A DNA stretch of 64,000 nucleotides, taken from the NCBI GenBank assembly GCA_964370815.1, contig CAYJKQ010000008.1:1-64000 (forward strand). The letters run 5' to 3'. The number at the start of each line of letters is the position of its first letter. Positions within the stretch are counted from its first letter, which is position 1. This document shows, in pieces, positions 52,373-60,042 of the stretch. The notes beneath the pieces were generated by a model. That model searched no databases. It was given only the letters and a program-made list of their open reading frames with translations, and was not told the origin of the DNA. The position numbers and the translations under genes are program-made. The DNA is from UBA12087 sp964370815 (GTDB lineage Bacteria; Chloroflexota; Anaerolineae; Anaerolineales; Villigracilaceae).

Positions 52373-52444
52373 TCATCTTACAGCAAACAACATCCAACCG
52401 CATCCATCGGTCGGGGGTTGTTTTTCTCCGCCACTTGGGGGAGA
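52373..52444 (-). promoter_or_regulatory. Seven-copy element, copy 3 (upstream of response regulator)
   Basis: Palindrome CTCCCCCAAGTGGCGGAG, spacer AAAAAC, arms AACAAC and GTTGTT around GATGGATGCGG, then TAAGAT (52,375-52,380) with ATGCGG exactly 17 bp before. The A of the response-regulator ATG (52,368) is 7 nt past the hexamer, where transcription should begin. Confidence 0.75.
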
Positions 52445-52588
52445 TTTAAGAAAGAAAGGGTCTCAGGAGGGTGTGGTTTCGCAGCACCAGGGTGGATTTC
52501 TGATCATTGGATTCAGACAGTCGAAAAAGAAAGCGGTGGACCCTGGACTGCACCCTTTAGACAAGACATATAAGAAAGCCCCCATGTG

Positions 52589-53428
52589 TCAACTGGACAG
52601 GCACCTCGTTTCGTAAGGTGTCTGTCTTGTTTTTAATTGTATCCTCTCATGGTTATAAAAGTAAATATATTCGTCGACCAAATGGCGAACTTGTTCCAGG
52701 GTGGGGTTTCTCACATGGCGCAAGTACTCTTCCTTGAGGTGGCTGAAGAAGTTTTCCATCGGTGCGTTATCCCAGCAATTGCCACGCCGGGACATGGAAG
52801 GTGTGATGTGAAATTGGTGTGTCAGGTCAAAATATAACGAAGAAGAGTACTGTGTACCCTGATCGCTGTGAAGGATCAACTCATGGGTGATATGCTCTTT
52901 TTGTGTGGCTTGTTTGAGCGTATTTGTCACGAGCTGGATCGAGTTAGTAGAACTGACCTGATGGGCGACGATAAAGCCATCATAGAGATCCTTGATGGTG
53001 GATAAATATGCCCATCCCTGGCGGGTCCGGATGAAGGTCACGTCAGTAACCCATTTCTGGTTGGGTTGACTGGCAACAAAGTTGCGGGCCAGAAGGTTCG
53101 GATAGCGGTGAAAACTATCCAGCTGCTCCGGCTTAGGATAAGGCCTGCGCCTGCGGGCGATCGAACGGATCCCCAGCTTGTTCATCAAGCGTAAGACTGC
53201 CTTATGGTTGAGATTCAGCCCCCGTTTCTGCAATAACCACAGCTTGATCCTGCGGTACCCATAGGTGCGATGCGATGCCTGGTAGGCTTCCTGCACCCAG
53301 CGCATACGCTCCTGATCCTTATCCGTCTGATCGACTCGCCCCCGCCAGGCATAATAGGCTGCTCGAGAAACTCGGAAATAGGCGCACAGTGCCATAACAC
53401 CGTACTGTCTCTCCGAATGCAGCATCAC
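52589..53428 (-). CDS. IS3-family transposase OrfB (DDE integrase domain)
   Basis: 279 aa. The HTH_21 region (AYQASHRTYGYRRIKLWL) precedes the DDE core: first Asp in WVTDVTFI, second in LILHSDQGTQYSS and Glu in PMENFFSHLKEE, with the last two 35 residues apart. Intact. It overlaps OrfA by 4 bp; an OrfAB fusion by ribosomal frameshift is expected in the family, but I did not see a clear slippery site. It encodes the strand-transfer activity. Confidence 0.93.
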   Translation of the reverse strand: MMLHSERQYGVMALCAYFRVSRAAYYAWRGRVDQTDKDQERMRWVQEAYQASHRTYGYRRIKLWLLQKRGLNLNHKAVLRLMNKLGIRSIARRRRPYPKPEQLDSFHRYPNLLARNFVASQPNQKWVTDVTFIRTRQGWAYLSTIKDLYDGFIVAHQVSSTNSIQLVTNTLKQATQKEHITHELILHSDQGTQYSSSLYFDLTHQFHITPSMSRRGNCWDNAPMENFFSHLKEEYLRHVRNPTLEQVRHLVDEYIYFYNHERIQLKTRQTPYETRCLSS

Positions 53429-53739
53429 CCGATATTGCGCTTCTCGAGCTCCATCTTTCGCAATTCGGCATGAAATTTTTTTAGCAGATCATTCTCCATC
53501 CGCAATCGCTGAAGCTCTGTCTGCGGATGCGTTTCTTTCCTCGGCCGCCCAATCGGTTTTTCAAAGGATGCAGCTCCTTCTCGCCGGTACATCTGCACCC
53601 ATTTCTCGATACGCGCAAATTCCCGGATCTCCAATCTTTCCGCTATTTCGCGGTAGCTCACCCCCTCCTCCAGAAACATCTTCACCGCCTTTTCCTTGAC
53701 CACCTTACTGTAATGCAACATACCTTTCTTTCCAGACAT
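53425..53739 (-). CDS. IS3-family transposase OrfA
   Basis: 104 aa. An N-terminal helix-turn-helix (AVKMFLEEGVSYREIAERLEI) binds the terminal repeats, followed by a basic linker and a leucine-zipper-like helix (ELQRLRMENDLLKKFHAEL). Intact and in the same direction as OrfB. An AGGAGGTGC ribosome site lies upstream. Confidence 0.92.
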   Translation of the reverse strand: MSGKKGMLHYSKVVKEKAVKMFLEEGVSYREIAERLEIREFARIEKWVQMYRREGAASFEKPIGRPRKETHPQTELQRLRMENDLLKKFHAELRKMELEKRNIG

Positions 53740-53855
53740 AAAAGCACCTCCTGTGCTTTATTATCACATGAGGTGCTTTCTTTTTGTGTCCGGTTTTAGG
53801 GGGTCAGTTCACCCCCTCCCGCTTTCTTTTGCTGGATCATTATTGTCAACCAGAA

Positions 53856-54884
53856 TTATTGTTTTGTTGTCGGGCAACCGCCTGCAGGGGCCGGGATGAT
53901 ATCGCCAGAATGTTTGCCGTGGCCATTCAAGCCATTTACACTTACCGTGATCTCATTGTAGGGATTTTTGTCGCTGCCAGTGGCGTGGCAGATCTTGATC
54001 TTACCATCGCTGACAACCACCGGGCTGGTCGGGCATCCGTTTGCCGGTACCGGGATGATGTCGGCGGTATGCTTACCATGCCCATTCATACCGTTAATAT
54101 TCACCGTGATCTCAACATAAGGATCGGTTGCGATGCCAGTGGCATGGCAGATGGTTATCTTGTTGTCTATGACCACCAACGGGCTGGTCGGGCAACCAAT
54201 CTCTGGAGCAGGAATGATATCACCGTCGTGTGTACCGTGACCATTTAATCCATTTACACTTACCGTGATCTCATTATAGGGATTGGTTGCACTGCCAGTG
54301 GCGTGGCAGATGGTTATCTTGTTGTCTGTGACCACCAACGGGCTGGTCGGGCATCCGTTTGCCGGTACCGGGTAGATGTCGTTGGTATGGTCACTATGCT
54401 CATCCAGCTGAGCGCGGGTGACCGACATCTCTTCGTAGGGGTTTTCCGGGTCGTTGGTGGCGTGGCAGATCAAGAGCGTGTCATCGCTGAGCACGAGATT
54501 TACAGGACAACCGTCCTCTGGCACCGGGAAGATATCACCTTGATGAGCGCCGTGACCATTTAGACCATTGGCGTTCACGGAGATCTCTTCATAAGGAGCG
54601 GTTTTATTGCCAGTGGCATGGCAGATCGAGATCTTGCCGTCGGTGACAGTCACCAGGCTGTTCGGGCATCCGTTTGCCGGCACCGGGTAGATGTCGTTGG
54701 GATGATCGAGGTGGTCCTTCAACTCAACAGCGATGCCAGTGATCTCTTCATACGGTTTGACCGGGTCCCCCGTGGCGTGGCAGAAAGTTATTATGGAACT
54801 CGGGGTGCAGGCTGCGAGCAAGGTGATCACGAGAACTGAGACACCTGCCAGCAATTTACTTGTAATTCTTTCAAGTTTGTTCAT
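53856..54884 (-). CDS. Lipoprotein with six Cys/His-rich tandem repeats
   Basis: 342 aa. Lipobox LITLLAAC at about residue 26, then six repeats of about 49-51 residues. Each repeat has a CHATG core (one CHATN), an (E/I)xPYxE(I/M) segment, a GHG.H or EHSDH/DHLDH segment followed by DI(I/F/Y)P, and ends ...GCP. So Cys-His, His-x-x-His-x-x-x-Asp and Cys recur in a fixed order, a possible metal or redox site repeated six times. The AGAGGAGA ribosome site is strong. Function unknown; proteins with CHATG repeats are known in other secreted bacterial proteins without firm function. Confidence 0.8.
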   Translation of the reverse strand: MNKLERITSKLLAGVSVLVITLLAACTPSSIITFCHATGDPVKPYEEITGIAVELKDHLDHPNDIYPVPANGCPNSLVTVTDGKISICHATGNKTAPYEEISVNANGLNGHGAHQGDIFPVPEDGCPVNLVLSDDTLLICHATNDPENPYEEMSVTRAQLDEHSDHTNDIYPVPANGCPTSPLVVTDNKITICHATGSATNPYNEITVSVNGLNGHGTHDGDIIPAPEIGCPTSPLVVIDNKITICHATGIATDPYVEITVNINGMNGHGKHTADIIPVPANGCPTSPVVVSDGKIKICHATGSDKNPYNEITVSVNGLNGHGKHSGDIIPAPAGGCPTTKQ

Positions 54885-54995
54885 TTTTCTCCTCTGTAAT
54901 TGAATGGAATAAAAAAGCTATAGCATATCGATCATTCAACGATTACAGACTTCCTTTTGGGTCAGGGTCGAAAAAACAATAATGCTAGGTTAAAC

Positions 54996-55068
54996 TCATC
55001 ATACAACAAACACTCTCCAGCCGTATCCATCGGTTGGAGAGTGTTTTTCTCCGCCACTTGGGGGAGAG
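54996..55068 (-). promoter_or_regulatory. Seven-copy element, copy 4 (upstream of Cys/His lipoprotein)
   Basis: Palindrome CTCCCCCAAGTGGCGGAG, spacer AAAAAC, arms ACACTCTCC and GGAGAGTGT around GATGGATACGG, then TATGAT (54,998-55,003) with ATACGG 17 bp before. The middle arm pairs differ from other copies while still complementary. About 115 nt leader to the lipoprotein ATG. Confidence 0.7.
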
Positions 55069-55158
55069 ATCAATGCTGGACTTAATCGGAAGATCATCTT
55101 CCACCCACCAGGGGATTTTCTTGAGGAAAATATAAGTGATGGAATAGTGCGGAGATCA

Positions 55159-55812
55159 CTAACCAGGCAGTCGCGGTCTGTTGCTGCTCCCGCGCAGGAT
55201 AAAGGTTAACACGATCCCTGCCAGAAATCCACCGATGTGGGCCATATAGGCGACACCACCCGTATCCGCAACAGCGGTAATGGAACCAATACCGCTGAAT
55301 ATCTGGAGAACGATCCAGAGCCCGATAACGATCAGTGAGGGTACCAGGATGACACGCCGCCCCTGCATTACCTTGACTTTTCCCTGCGGAAAGAGCAAAA
55401 GGTAAGCGCCAAGCACACCCGCGATCGCCCCTGATGCACCCAGATTTGGTATATTTGAGGACAGGCTGAACGCCAATTGTGCGAAAGTGGCTGCCAATCC
55501 ACAGACCAGGTAAAAGATCGTGAACTTGATGTGTCCAAAACGGTCTTCCACATTGTCTCCAAAGATCCACAGGTAAAGCATGTTGCCTCCCAGGTGAAGC
55601 CAGCCAGCATGCATGAACATGGAAGTGAAGAGCGTAGGAAGATCACCGATGGGATTGGCAAGGAAGCGGCTGGGAATAAAAGCCCACTTCCCAATAAAAG
55701 CGTCACCACCAGCCAGCTCGACAAAGAAGAACAGGACATTCAAAGCGATCAAGATATATGTGACCAGAGGAAAAGTCCTGTTAGAGGAATTATCATCACC
55801 GATCGGGAACAT
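55159..55812 (-). CDS. Rhomboid-family intramembrane serine protease
   Basis: 217 aa with six membrane segments. Active-site Ser is in GASGAIAGVLGAY, and the partner His in YMAHIGGFLAG. The WR-like L1 loop motif is present around the membrane loop near FMHAGWLHLGGNMLYLW. It would cleave membrane-protein substrates, here unknown. No ribosome-site doubt (AAGGAGAA). It lies downstream of the repeat-protein gene, in the stress-type gene group. Confidence 0.93.
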   Translation of the reverse strand: MFPIGDDNSSNRTFPLVTYILIALNVLFFFVELAGGDAFIGKWAFIPSRFLANPIGDLPTLFTSMFMHAGWLHLGGNMLYLWIFGDNVEDRFGHIKFTIFYLVCGLAATFAQLAFSLSSNIPNLGASGAIAGVLGAYLLLFPQGKVKVMQGRRVILVPSLIVIGLWIVLQIFSGIGSITAVADTGGVAYMAHIGGFLAGIVLTFILRGSSNRPRLPG

Positions 55813-55860
55813 AAAGGTTTTCTCCTTTTATTGTTAGTTTGAGAATAGATCGACCTGAGT

Positions 55861-56277
55861 TTAAAACCAAAAAAACAAGAATGATCCAATGATGATAAAC
55901 GGCAAGGCCAGCAATAAAAGATTTGCTAAACAACAGGACTTTCTTGATTTAGCACTTCCTACCCAAACCTGGTCTTGAAAGTTTTGCTTTGAATCGCCTT
56001 TGCTGCTTGATCCACTTCCTGACCAATCCTGCTTTTGATCGTTTTGCTTTGAATCCCCTTTGTTGCTTGATCCACTTCCTGACCAATCCTGCTTTTGATC
56101 GTTTTGCTTTGAATCCCCTTTGCTGCTCGATCTACTTCCTGACCAATCCTGCTTTTGATCGCTTTGCTTTGAATTGCCTTTGCTGCTGGATCCAATTCCT
56201 GACCCGGAAGATTTTGGGGAGGCTTTACTTGATGGCCGGTCATTTTTAATATTATGAGACTTTGATTTTTCTGGCAT
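55861..56277 (-). CDS. Small repeat protein with C-terminal membrane anchor
   Basis: About 138 aa from the ATG at 56,277, which has a GGAG ribosome site. Four tandem copies of about 20 residues (SSKGDSKQNDQKQDWSGSG type) make a polar, low-complexity region, followed by a basic stretch and one membrane helix (LLLLALPFIIIGSFLFFWF) at the end. The DNA repeat unit is 60 bp, so copy number may vary between strains. Function unknown. Confidence 0.75.
   Translation of the reverse strand: MPEKSKSHNIKNDRPSSKASPKSSGSGIGSSSKGNSKQSDQKQDWSGSRSSSKGDSKQNDQKQDWSGSGSSNKGDSKQNDQKQDWSGSGSSSKGDSKQNFQDQVWVGSAKSRKSCCLANLLLLALPFIIIGSFLFFWF
55979..56198. repeat. 60-bp tandem repeat (about 3.7 copies)
   Basis: Four successive units beginning GTTTTGCTTTGAATC, CGTTTTGCTTTGAATC, CGTTTTGCTTTGAATC and CGCTTTGCTTTGAATT, about 60 bp apart, lie inside the reading frame of the membrane-anchored repeat protein. 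Differences between units are few. Confidence 0.85.
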
Positions 56278-56402
56278 GGCTTTCTCCAATATTAATTCTC
56301 CATAATTATCTTTTAAATTATTTTTGGAGGATTGGTGTGTTCGTAAGTGTGCCGCAACACTAACGAACACCACGACCCTTTTTATTTGATAAGATACACC
56401 TT

Positions 56403-56475
56403 TATTATCAAACACCTCCCACCTGGAAGGATCCAACGGGTGGGGAGTGTTTGTCTGCGCCACCTGGGGGAGGTG
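56403..56475 (-). promoter_or_regulatory. Seven-copy element, copy 5 (upstream of repeat protein)
   Basis: Palindrome CTCCCCCAGGTGGCGCAG, arms AAACACTCC and GGAGGTGTTT (wobble pairs), loop region diverged (GTTGGATCC), -10-like GATAAT (56,404-56,409). The ATGCGG block is absent here, so this is the weakest promoter match among the copies. Confidence 0.55.
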
Positions 56476-56486
56476 GTATGAGGATG

Positions 56487-56867
56487 TTATCGGAAGAAAG
56501 GCAAGCTTCGGATGGCGCTGCAAAACTCAGAAGGTGATCCCAGCGTCCAACAGCTGTAATAAATGTAGATGATCAACAGGATGATGAGGACCACGAGGAA
56601 TCCACCCATATTGCGAAACATTTTGGAGATCGCCAGCAGGATGACAGCGCCTGCCAGCGACACCAACAACGCAGGCAGACTGAAATCGCCCTGATTGATC
56701 GTACTGATGTTGAACAGGGGGCTCAGGAAATAACCTCCTATGAATGCGCCCACAATACCCACAAAAATATCGGCGATCAGCCCCTGGCGTTTATTGGTAT
56801 GCATGATAAGGCTGGCGACCCAACCTACCACAGCCCCTACGAGCAGCCAGATAATAAAATTGATCAT
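56487..56867 (-). CDS. GlsB/YeaQ/YmgE-family membrane protein with C-terminal extension
   Basis: 126 aa. The first 85 residues match the transglycosylase-associated-protein (GlsB/YeaQ/YmgE) family: VGAVVGWVASLIMHTNKRQGL, IVGIVGAFIGGYFLSPL-like segment, and a third helix. A fourth helix (MGGFLVVLIILLIIYIYYS) and a Cys-containing tail are extra. The family is stress-induced, with no firm function. Copy 5 of the element lies just downstream. Confidence 0.85.
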   Translation of the reverse strand: MINFIIWLLVGAVVGWVASLIMHTNKRQGLIADIFVGIVGAFIGGYFLSPLFNISTINQGDFSLPALLVSLAGAVILLAISKMFRNMGGFLVVLIILLIIYIYYSCWTLGSPSEFCSAIRSLPFFR

Positions 56868-57139
56868 ATTACTCTCCTCTTGAACGATAAGTTAATTTGA
56901 ACCTGCCAAGCTTTCAGCAATAGGGATGACTGTCATAGAGTTCCTGTGTCTTCCCGTAAGATCAAGAATTCCCGGACTGCATGTCAGGTAATATCAATGC
57001 GAACATCCTGGTCAGGCATTTTTTATTTTTCAGGCATCCGGCAATTGGATCTGTGGATCAAATCGCTGGAGCACTGGTTGCCTTGAATTCTCTTTTCGAG
57101 AACATTCGGGCAGGGTTTTGCAATGAAACATATACCGGT

Positions 57140-57346
57140 TTAGTCGTCAATAATGAATGTTACCTTCAATTGGACCCGGTACTCGGTGATATTGCCTTTG
57201 TCATCCAGTTTGATCTGCTGGTTCTGGACCCAGGCAGATTTTATATTCCTCAGTGTTTTATGAGAACGTGCAACACCCTCTTTGATGGCGTCATCAAAGC
57301 TCTTGGGGGAAGATACAATGATCTCGGTTACTTTTGCTACAGACAT
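57140..57346 (-). CDS. Dodecin
   Basis: 68 aa, the normal length. Family signatures: EIIVSSPKSFDDAIKEGVARS, then TLRNIKSAWVQNQQIKLD and ITEYRVQLKVTFIID. Dodecins form dodecameric shells that store flavin (often FMN or lumichrome) and buffer it under stress. The aromatic Trp that stacks the flavin is present (SAWVQ). Copy 6 of the element lies upstream. Confidence 0.95.
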   Translation of the reverse strand: MSVAKVTEIIVSSPKSFDDAIKEGVARSHKTLRNIKSAWVQNQQIKLDDKGNITEYRVQLKVTFIIDD

Positions 57347-57403
57347 GAGCTAACTCCTTCAGGTTGGTTCCAAATGGATCTAAGTTTTGAATATTTCTTG
57401 CCT

Positions 57404-57478
57404 TCATTATTGTACGGTCGTTCCAGGCTGACCACATCCATCATCCGGGGAGTGTTTTTCTCCGCCACTTGGGGGAGA
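57404..57478 (-). promoter_or_regulatory. Seven-copy element, copy 6 (upstream of dodecin)
   Basis: Palindrome CTCCCCCAAGTGGCGGAG, spacer AAAAAC, left arm CACTCCCC, loop GATGATGGATGTGG, then TACAAT (57,409-57,414) with ATGTGG exactly 17 bp before. The right arm has diverged, so the second palindrome is not closed here even though the promoter-like spacing is kept. This favours a DNA-promoter reading. Confidence 0.65.
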
Positions 57479-57506
57479 AATCAGTCCCAACAATATTTTG
57501 AGGTTC

Positions 57507-58766
57507 TTATTCCCCTGCCTCTTCATCAAGCACTGCGCGGCTTTCTGCCATAGGGGAGCTTTCCAGCGAGCGGGTGATCTGTTCGCGCAATCCTTTCTTT
57601 CCAGGCTTGCGTTTCCCGAGGTTTTTTAAGGAATCCAACAGCAAAGTGGTCGTACTTTGGGTAAGTTTTTTTAATGCCTGCGAGGAGAGCTTTTCGCCTT
57701 TTTCAAACCAGCGCACAGCCGCGTAACCCATAACCACAGTTGTAGATGAAGCGATGGCCGCACTCAACAGCCAACCCGGCAGTCCTCCCAATTTACTCAG
57801 TTCCTGGAAAAGCGTGCGACCCAGAAAACCAAGTCCAAAGGTTGCCACCAGCTCGGAGGCACGCCGTGGCGTGATCTTGTAGTTATAGATGCGGGCGATA
57901 TTGACCACCATGACCACCTGCGTGAAAACCAGCGGGACAAAATCGATGACTGGAAGCGGTACCAATGCAATGGCAGCCGAGATGGAAGCGGAGCGAATGA
58001 TGTTTTGCCAGGCAAGCTGCCAGCGGTATTCCGGCAGGGCTTGACCCAGGGCAGCGACCATCCCGGGTTCGCTGGCGGCCACTGCCAGCAAAACTTTTCC
58101 CAGGTTCCTGCCATCTTTGGCGACCATCGGAATGATCTGATCCGGCAGCAAACCCAGATTCTGTGCGGCATTCGCTATCACTGCCGGCAGGTCTTTGTGC
58201 GCCACCAGGTCGATCTTATTCAAAACCACCACAAAAGGTTTTTTCAGGTCCGATAATTCATTGAACAGTTCCTGCTCGGTCTTCTTGATGCCCTGGATGG
58301 CATCGAAAACCAGTAATATAAAATCAGCCTGACCGGCTGCATACAAAGCTTGATTTTTCTCCTGCTCCCCAATACTTCCTATGGCATCTGCTCCGGGAGT
58401 ATCAACCACCTCAAACAAGGCTGCGTCAGCTATTTGATTTTCTTTGGTGGTACCCGGAAGAGGGCTAACTATTGCCAGATCTTGTTTATTTTGAACAAGT
58501 TGGTTATAGAGGGTAGACTTGCCAACATTGGTCGGACCGAGGATGACGACCCGGTGTTTTTTCCCGAAAGCCTGCCGGATCTGGGCAGTAGATAACTTGA
58601 CCAACTGTTTGACCAATTTTGTGTCTGACGGGAAACCGACCAAAAGCGAAAGAAAACTGGCTTTTTCATTTGGACCCAACGTTTCCCAGATCCTGGTCAC
58701 TTTCGATCTTACATCGGGGGAAAAGAGATTTAGAATATCTTCAAAAAGTGTCACGGGAACCTGCAA
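57507..58766 (-). CDS. GTPase with DUF697 membrane domain
   Basis: 419 aa. After an N-terminal helical region come the GTPase motifs: G1 GPTNVGKST, G2/G3 DTPGADAIG and G4 NKIDL. The C-terminal half (AISAAIALVPLPVIDFVPLVFTQVVMVVNIARIY) is a DUF697 membrane domain. Such Era-like GTPases are often linked to membrane or stress processes, with unknown partners. The frame ends before copy 6 of the element. Confidence 0.85.
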   Translation of the reverse strand: MQVPVTLFEDILNLFSPDVRSKVTRIWETLGPNEKASFLSLLVGFPSDTKLVKQLVKLSTAQIRQAFGKKHRVVILGPTNVGKSTLYNQLVQNKQDLAIVSPLPGTTKENQIADAALFEVVDTPGADAIGSIGEQEKNQALYAAGQADFILLVFDAIQGIKKTEQELFNELSDLKKPFVVVLNKIDLVAHKDLPAVIANAAQNLGLLPDQIIPMVAKDGRNLGKVLLAVAASEPGMVAALGQALPEYRWQLAWQNIIRSASISAAIALVPLPVIDFVPLVFTQVVMVVNIARIYNYKITPRRASELVATFGLGFLGRTLFQELSKLGGLPGWLLSAAIASSTTVVMGYAAVRWFEKGEKLSSQALKKLTQSTTTLLLDSLKNLGKRKPGKKGLREQITRSLESSPMAESRAVLDEEAGE

Positions 58767-58983
58767 TCTATTTTAACGGGAAAAACATGTTGGCAGAACT
58801 TCTCGCCAATTTTGACTACTTTAATCAATAACGATCCGGTTTTCACCCTGAAGACGAAGGATAACGCATAAAAGGGTCGATACGATCTTTATTCCTATAA
58901 GAACTGTGTGATCCGGGTTGAAAACATAGATCCCGGAGTTGCCAGAATTATTTCGCAACCCCGGGAACCATAGACCTGGGCTG

Positions 58984-59154
58984 TTAGAGATCTTTAATTA
59001 AAGTGGCCAACGCCAGTAAAGCAAGCCCGGCGATGGCGAACCAGAAAGCGTATTGGTTCAGACCGGCTATGATACCCTGGCTGCCCAGAAGTGCCAGAAT
59101 ACCAAGAATAACAGCGATCCACCATGTAACTACCTTGGGCGCACTAAGTCTCAT
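58984..59154 (-). CDS. Small two-helix membrane protein
   Basis: 56 aa: MRLSAPKVVTWWIAVILGILA, then LLGSQGIIAGLNQYAFW and AIAGLALLALATLIKDL. Two membrane helices and a short loop. An AAAAGGAGAT ribosome site lies before the ATG. Family not recognised. Element copy 7 lies upstream, about 150 nt from the ATG. Confidence 0.75.
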   Translation of the reverse strand: MRLSAPKVVTWWIAVILGILALLGSQGIIAGLNQYAFWFAIAGLALLALATLIKDL

Positions 59155-59300
59155 TTTAAATCTCCTTTTCTACAACTTCTATTGAAATGGTACCCGGGAT
59201 CTGATCCGGGGGTGGTTAAGTTGGTCAAACGTTCTGGCAGAAATGCGTTCGACAGTCAATTGACTGGGAGTGAGCCAGAAATAAAGTTTGCACCTTTTCT

Positions 59301-59374
59301 ACCATTATATAAAATACAACGCCCAGCCGCATCCATCCGTTGGGGGTTGTTATCCTCCGCCACTTGGGGGAGAT
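59301..59374 (-). promoter_or_regulatory. Seven-copy element, copy 7 (upstream of small membrane protein)
   Basis: Palindrome CTCCCCCAAGTGGCGGAG, spacer ATAAC, arms AACAACCCC and GGGCGTTGT, loop GGATGCGG, then a perfect TATAAT (59,304-59,309) with ATGCGG about 19 bp before if aligned strictly, or 17 bp allowing local shift. The response-regulator gene ends 20 bp upstream on the transcribed strand. Confidence 0.65.
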
Positions 59375-59394
59375 GTCCAAAGGACAGTGGGGGT

Positions 59395-60042
59395 TCAGGG
59401 CAGAAGGTGGGTGCGCAAAGCCAGGGTGACAGCTTCGGTGCGGCTGGATACACCCAACTTGGACAGGATGTTACTTACATGGGATTTGATGGTGGAAGGA
59501 CTGACGCACAGTTTGCCGGCGATCTGGGTGTTGTTCAAGCCAACCACCATCAGCGACAGCACCTCAAGCTCGCGCCCGGTCAGCTCAACACTTGTTGGCG
59601 GGGGGTGGGAGGTGGCATGAACCAGTGCCTGGGCAGCCTCGGGTGAAAGGGTGGTGCGACCAGCGTGGGCGGCCCGGATAGCCCGTGCTAATTCATCGGC
59701 AGTCACATCCTTGAGTAAATAGCCAATAGCTCCGGCTTGGAGCGCACCCTTGACCAGGTTCTCTTCCTTAAAACTGGTCAGAGCCAGCACCTGGATGGAA
59801 GGGGACTGTTGGCGGATGAGCCGTGTTGCGCTGGCTCCATCCATGCCTGGCATGACCATATCCATTAAGACCACATCCGGGTGATACTGGTCACATAGTT
59901 GCACGGCCTCCTGTCCATCGGAAGCCTGCCCCACCAGCTCCAGGTCATCATAGACTTTCAAAAATGTGGCCAACCCTCTCCGGACCATGAGATGATCGTC
60001 AACCAGCAAGACCCGAATAGAAGGAGTGGTTGTCTTTGTCAT
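59395..60042 (-). CDS. NarL/FixJ-family response regulator
   Basis: 215 aa. Receiver domain (residues about 8-120): VDDHLMVRRGL acidic pair, phospho-Asp in DVVLMDMVMPGMDG, Lys in YLLKDVTADEL. The LuxR-type DNA-binding domain (SLMVVGLNNTQIAGKLCVSPSTIKSHVSNILSKLGV) is complete. Overlaps its kinase gene by 4 bp (ATGA), so co-translated. A possible regulator of the seven-copy element, whose copy 7 lies right at its end; this is inference. Confidence 0.93.
   Translation of the reverse strand: MTKTTTPSIRVLLVDDHLMVRRGLATFLKVYDDLELVGQASDGQEAVQLCDQYHPDVVLMDMVMPGMDGASATRLIRQQSPSIQVLALTSFKEENLVKGALQAGAIGYLLKDVTADELARAIRAAHAGRTTLSPEAAQALVHATSHPPPTSVELTGRELEVLSLMVVGLNNTQIAGKLCVSPSTIKSHVSNILSKLGVSSRTEAVTLALRTHLLP

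Larger units (their letters stand above)
52587..53806 (-). mobile_element. IS3-family insertion sequence (IS150-like)
   Basis: About 1.2 kb with two overlapping genes. The left end begins TGTCAACTGGACA and the right end, on the other strand, TGACCCCCTAAAACCGGACA; these share an imperfect inverted-repeat core (ACTGGACA against ACCGGACA). Exact ends and target duplication are uncertain; no clear direct repeat is seen. The element sits upstream of copy 3 of the regulatory element and may have split that region from an earlier upstream gene. Confidence 0.85.

Noticed and set aside
52587..53806. Target-site duplication around the IS3 element
   Set aside because: Flanking 3-5 bp on the two sides do not match in the sequence I inspected.
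57347..57506. Copy 6 as an intrinsic terminator of the GTPase gene
   Set aside because: The palindrome is followed by A residues on the transcribed strand and the second arm is lost, so it does not fit a minus-strand terminator.
42341..59374. Possible CRISPR array from the repeated 75-bp segments
   Set aside because: Copies are kilobases apart, each tied to a different gene; no regular spacers or cas genes exist.
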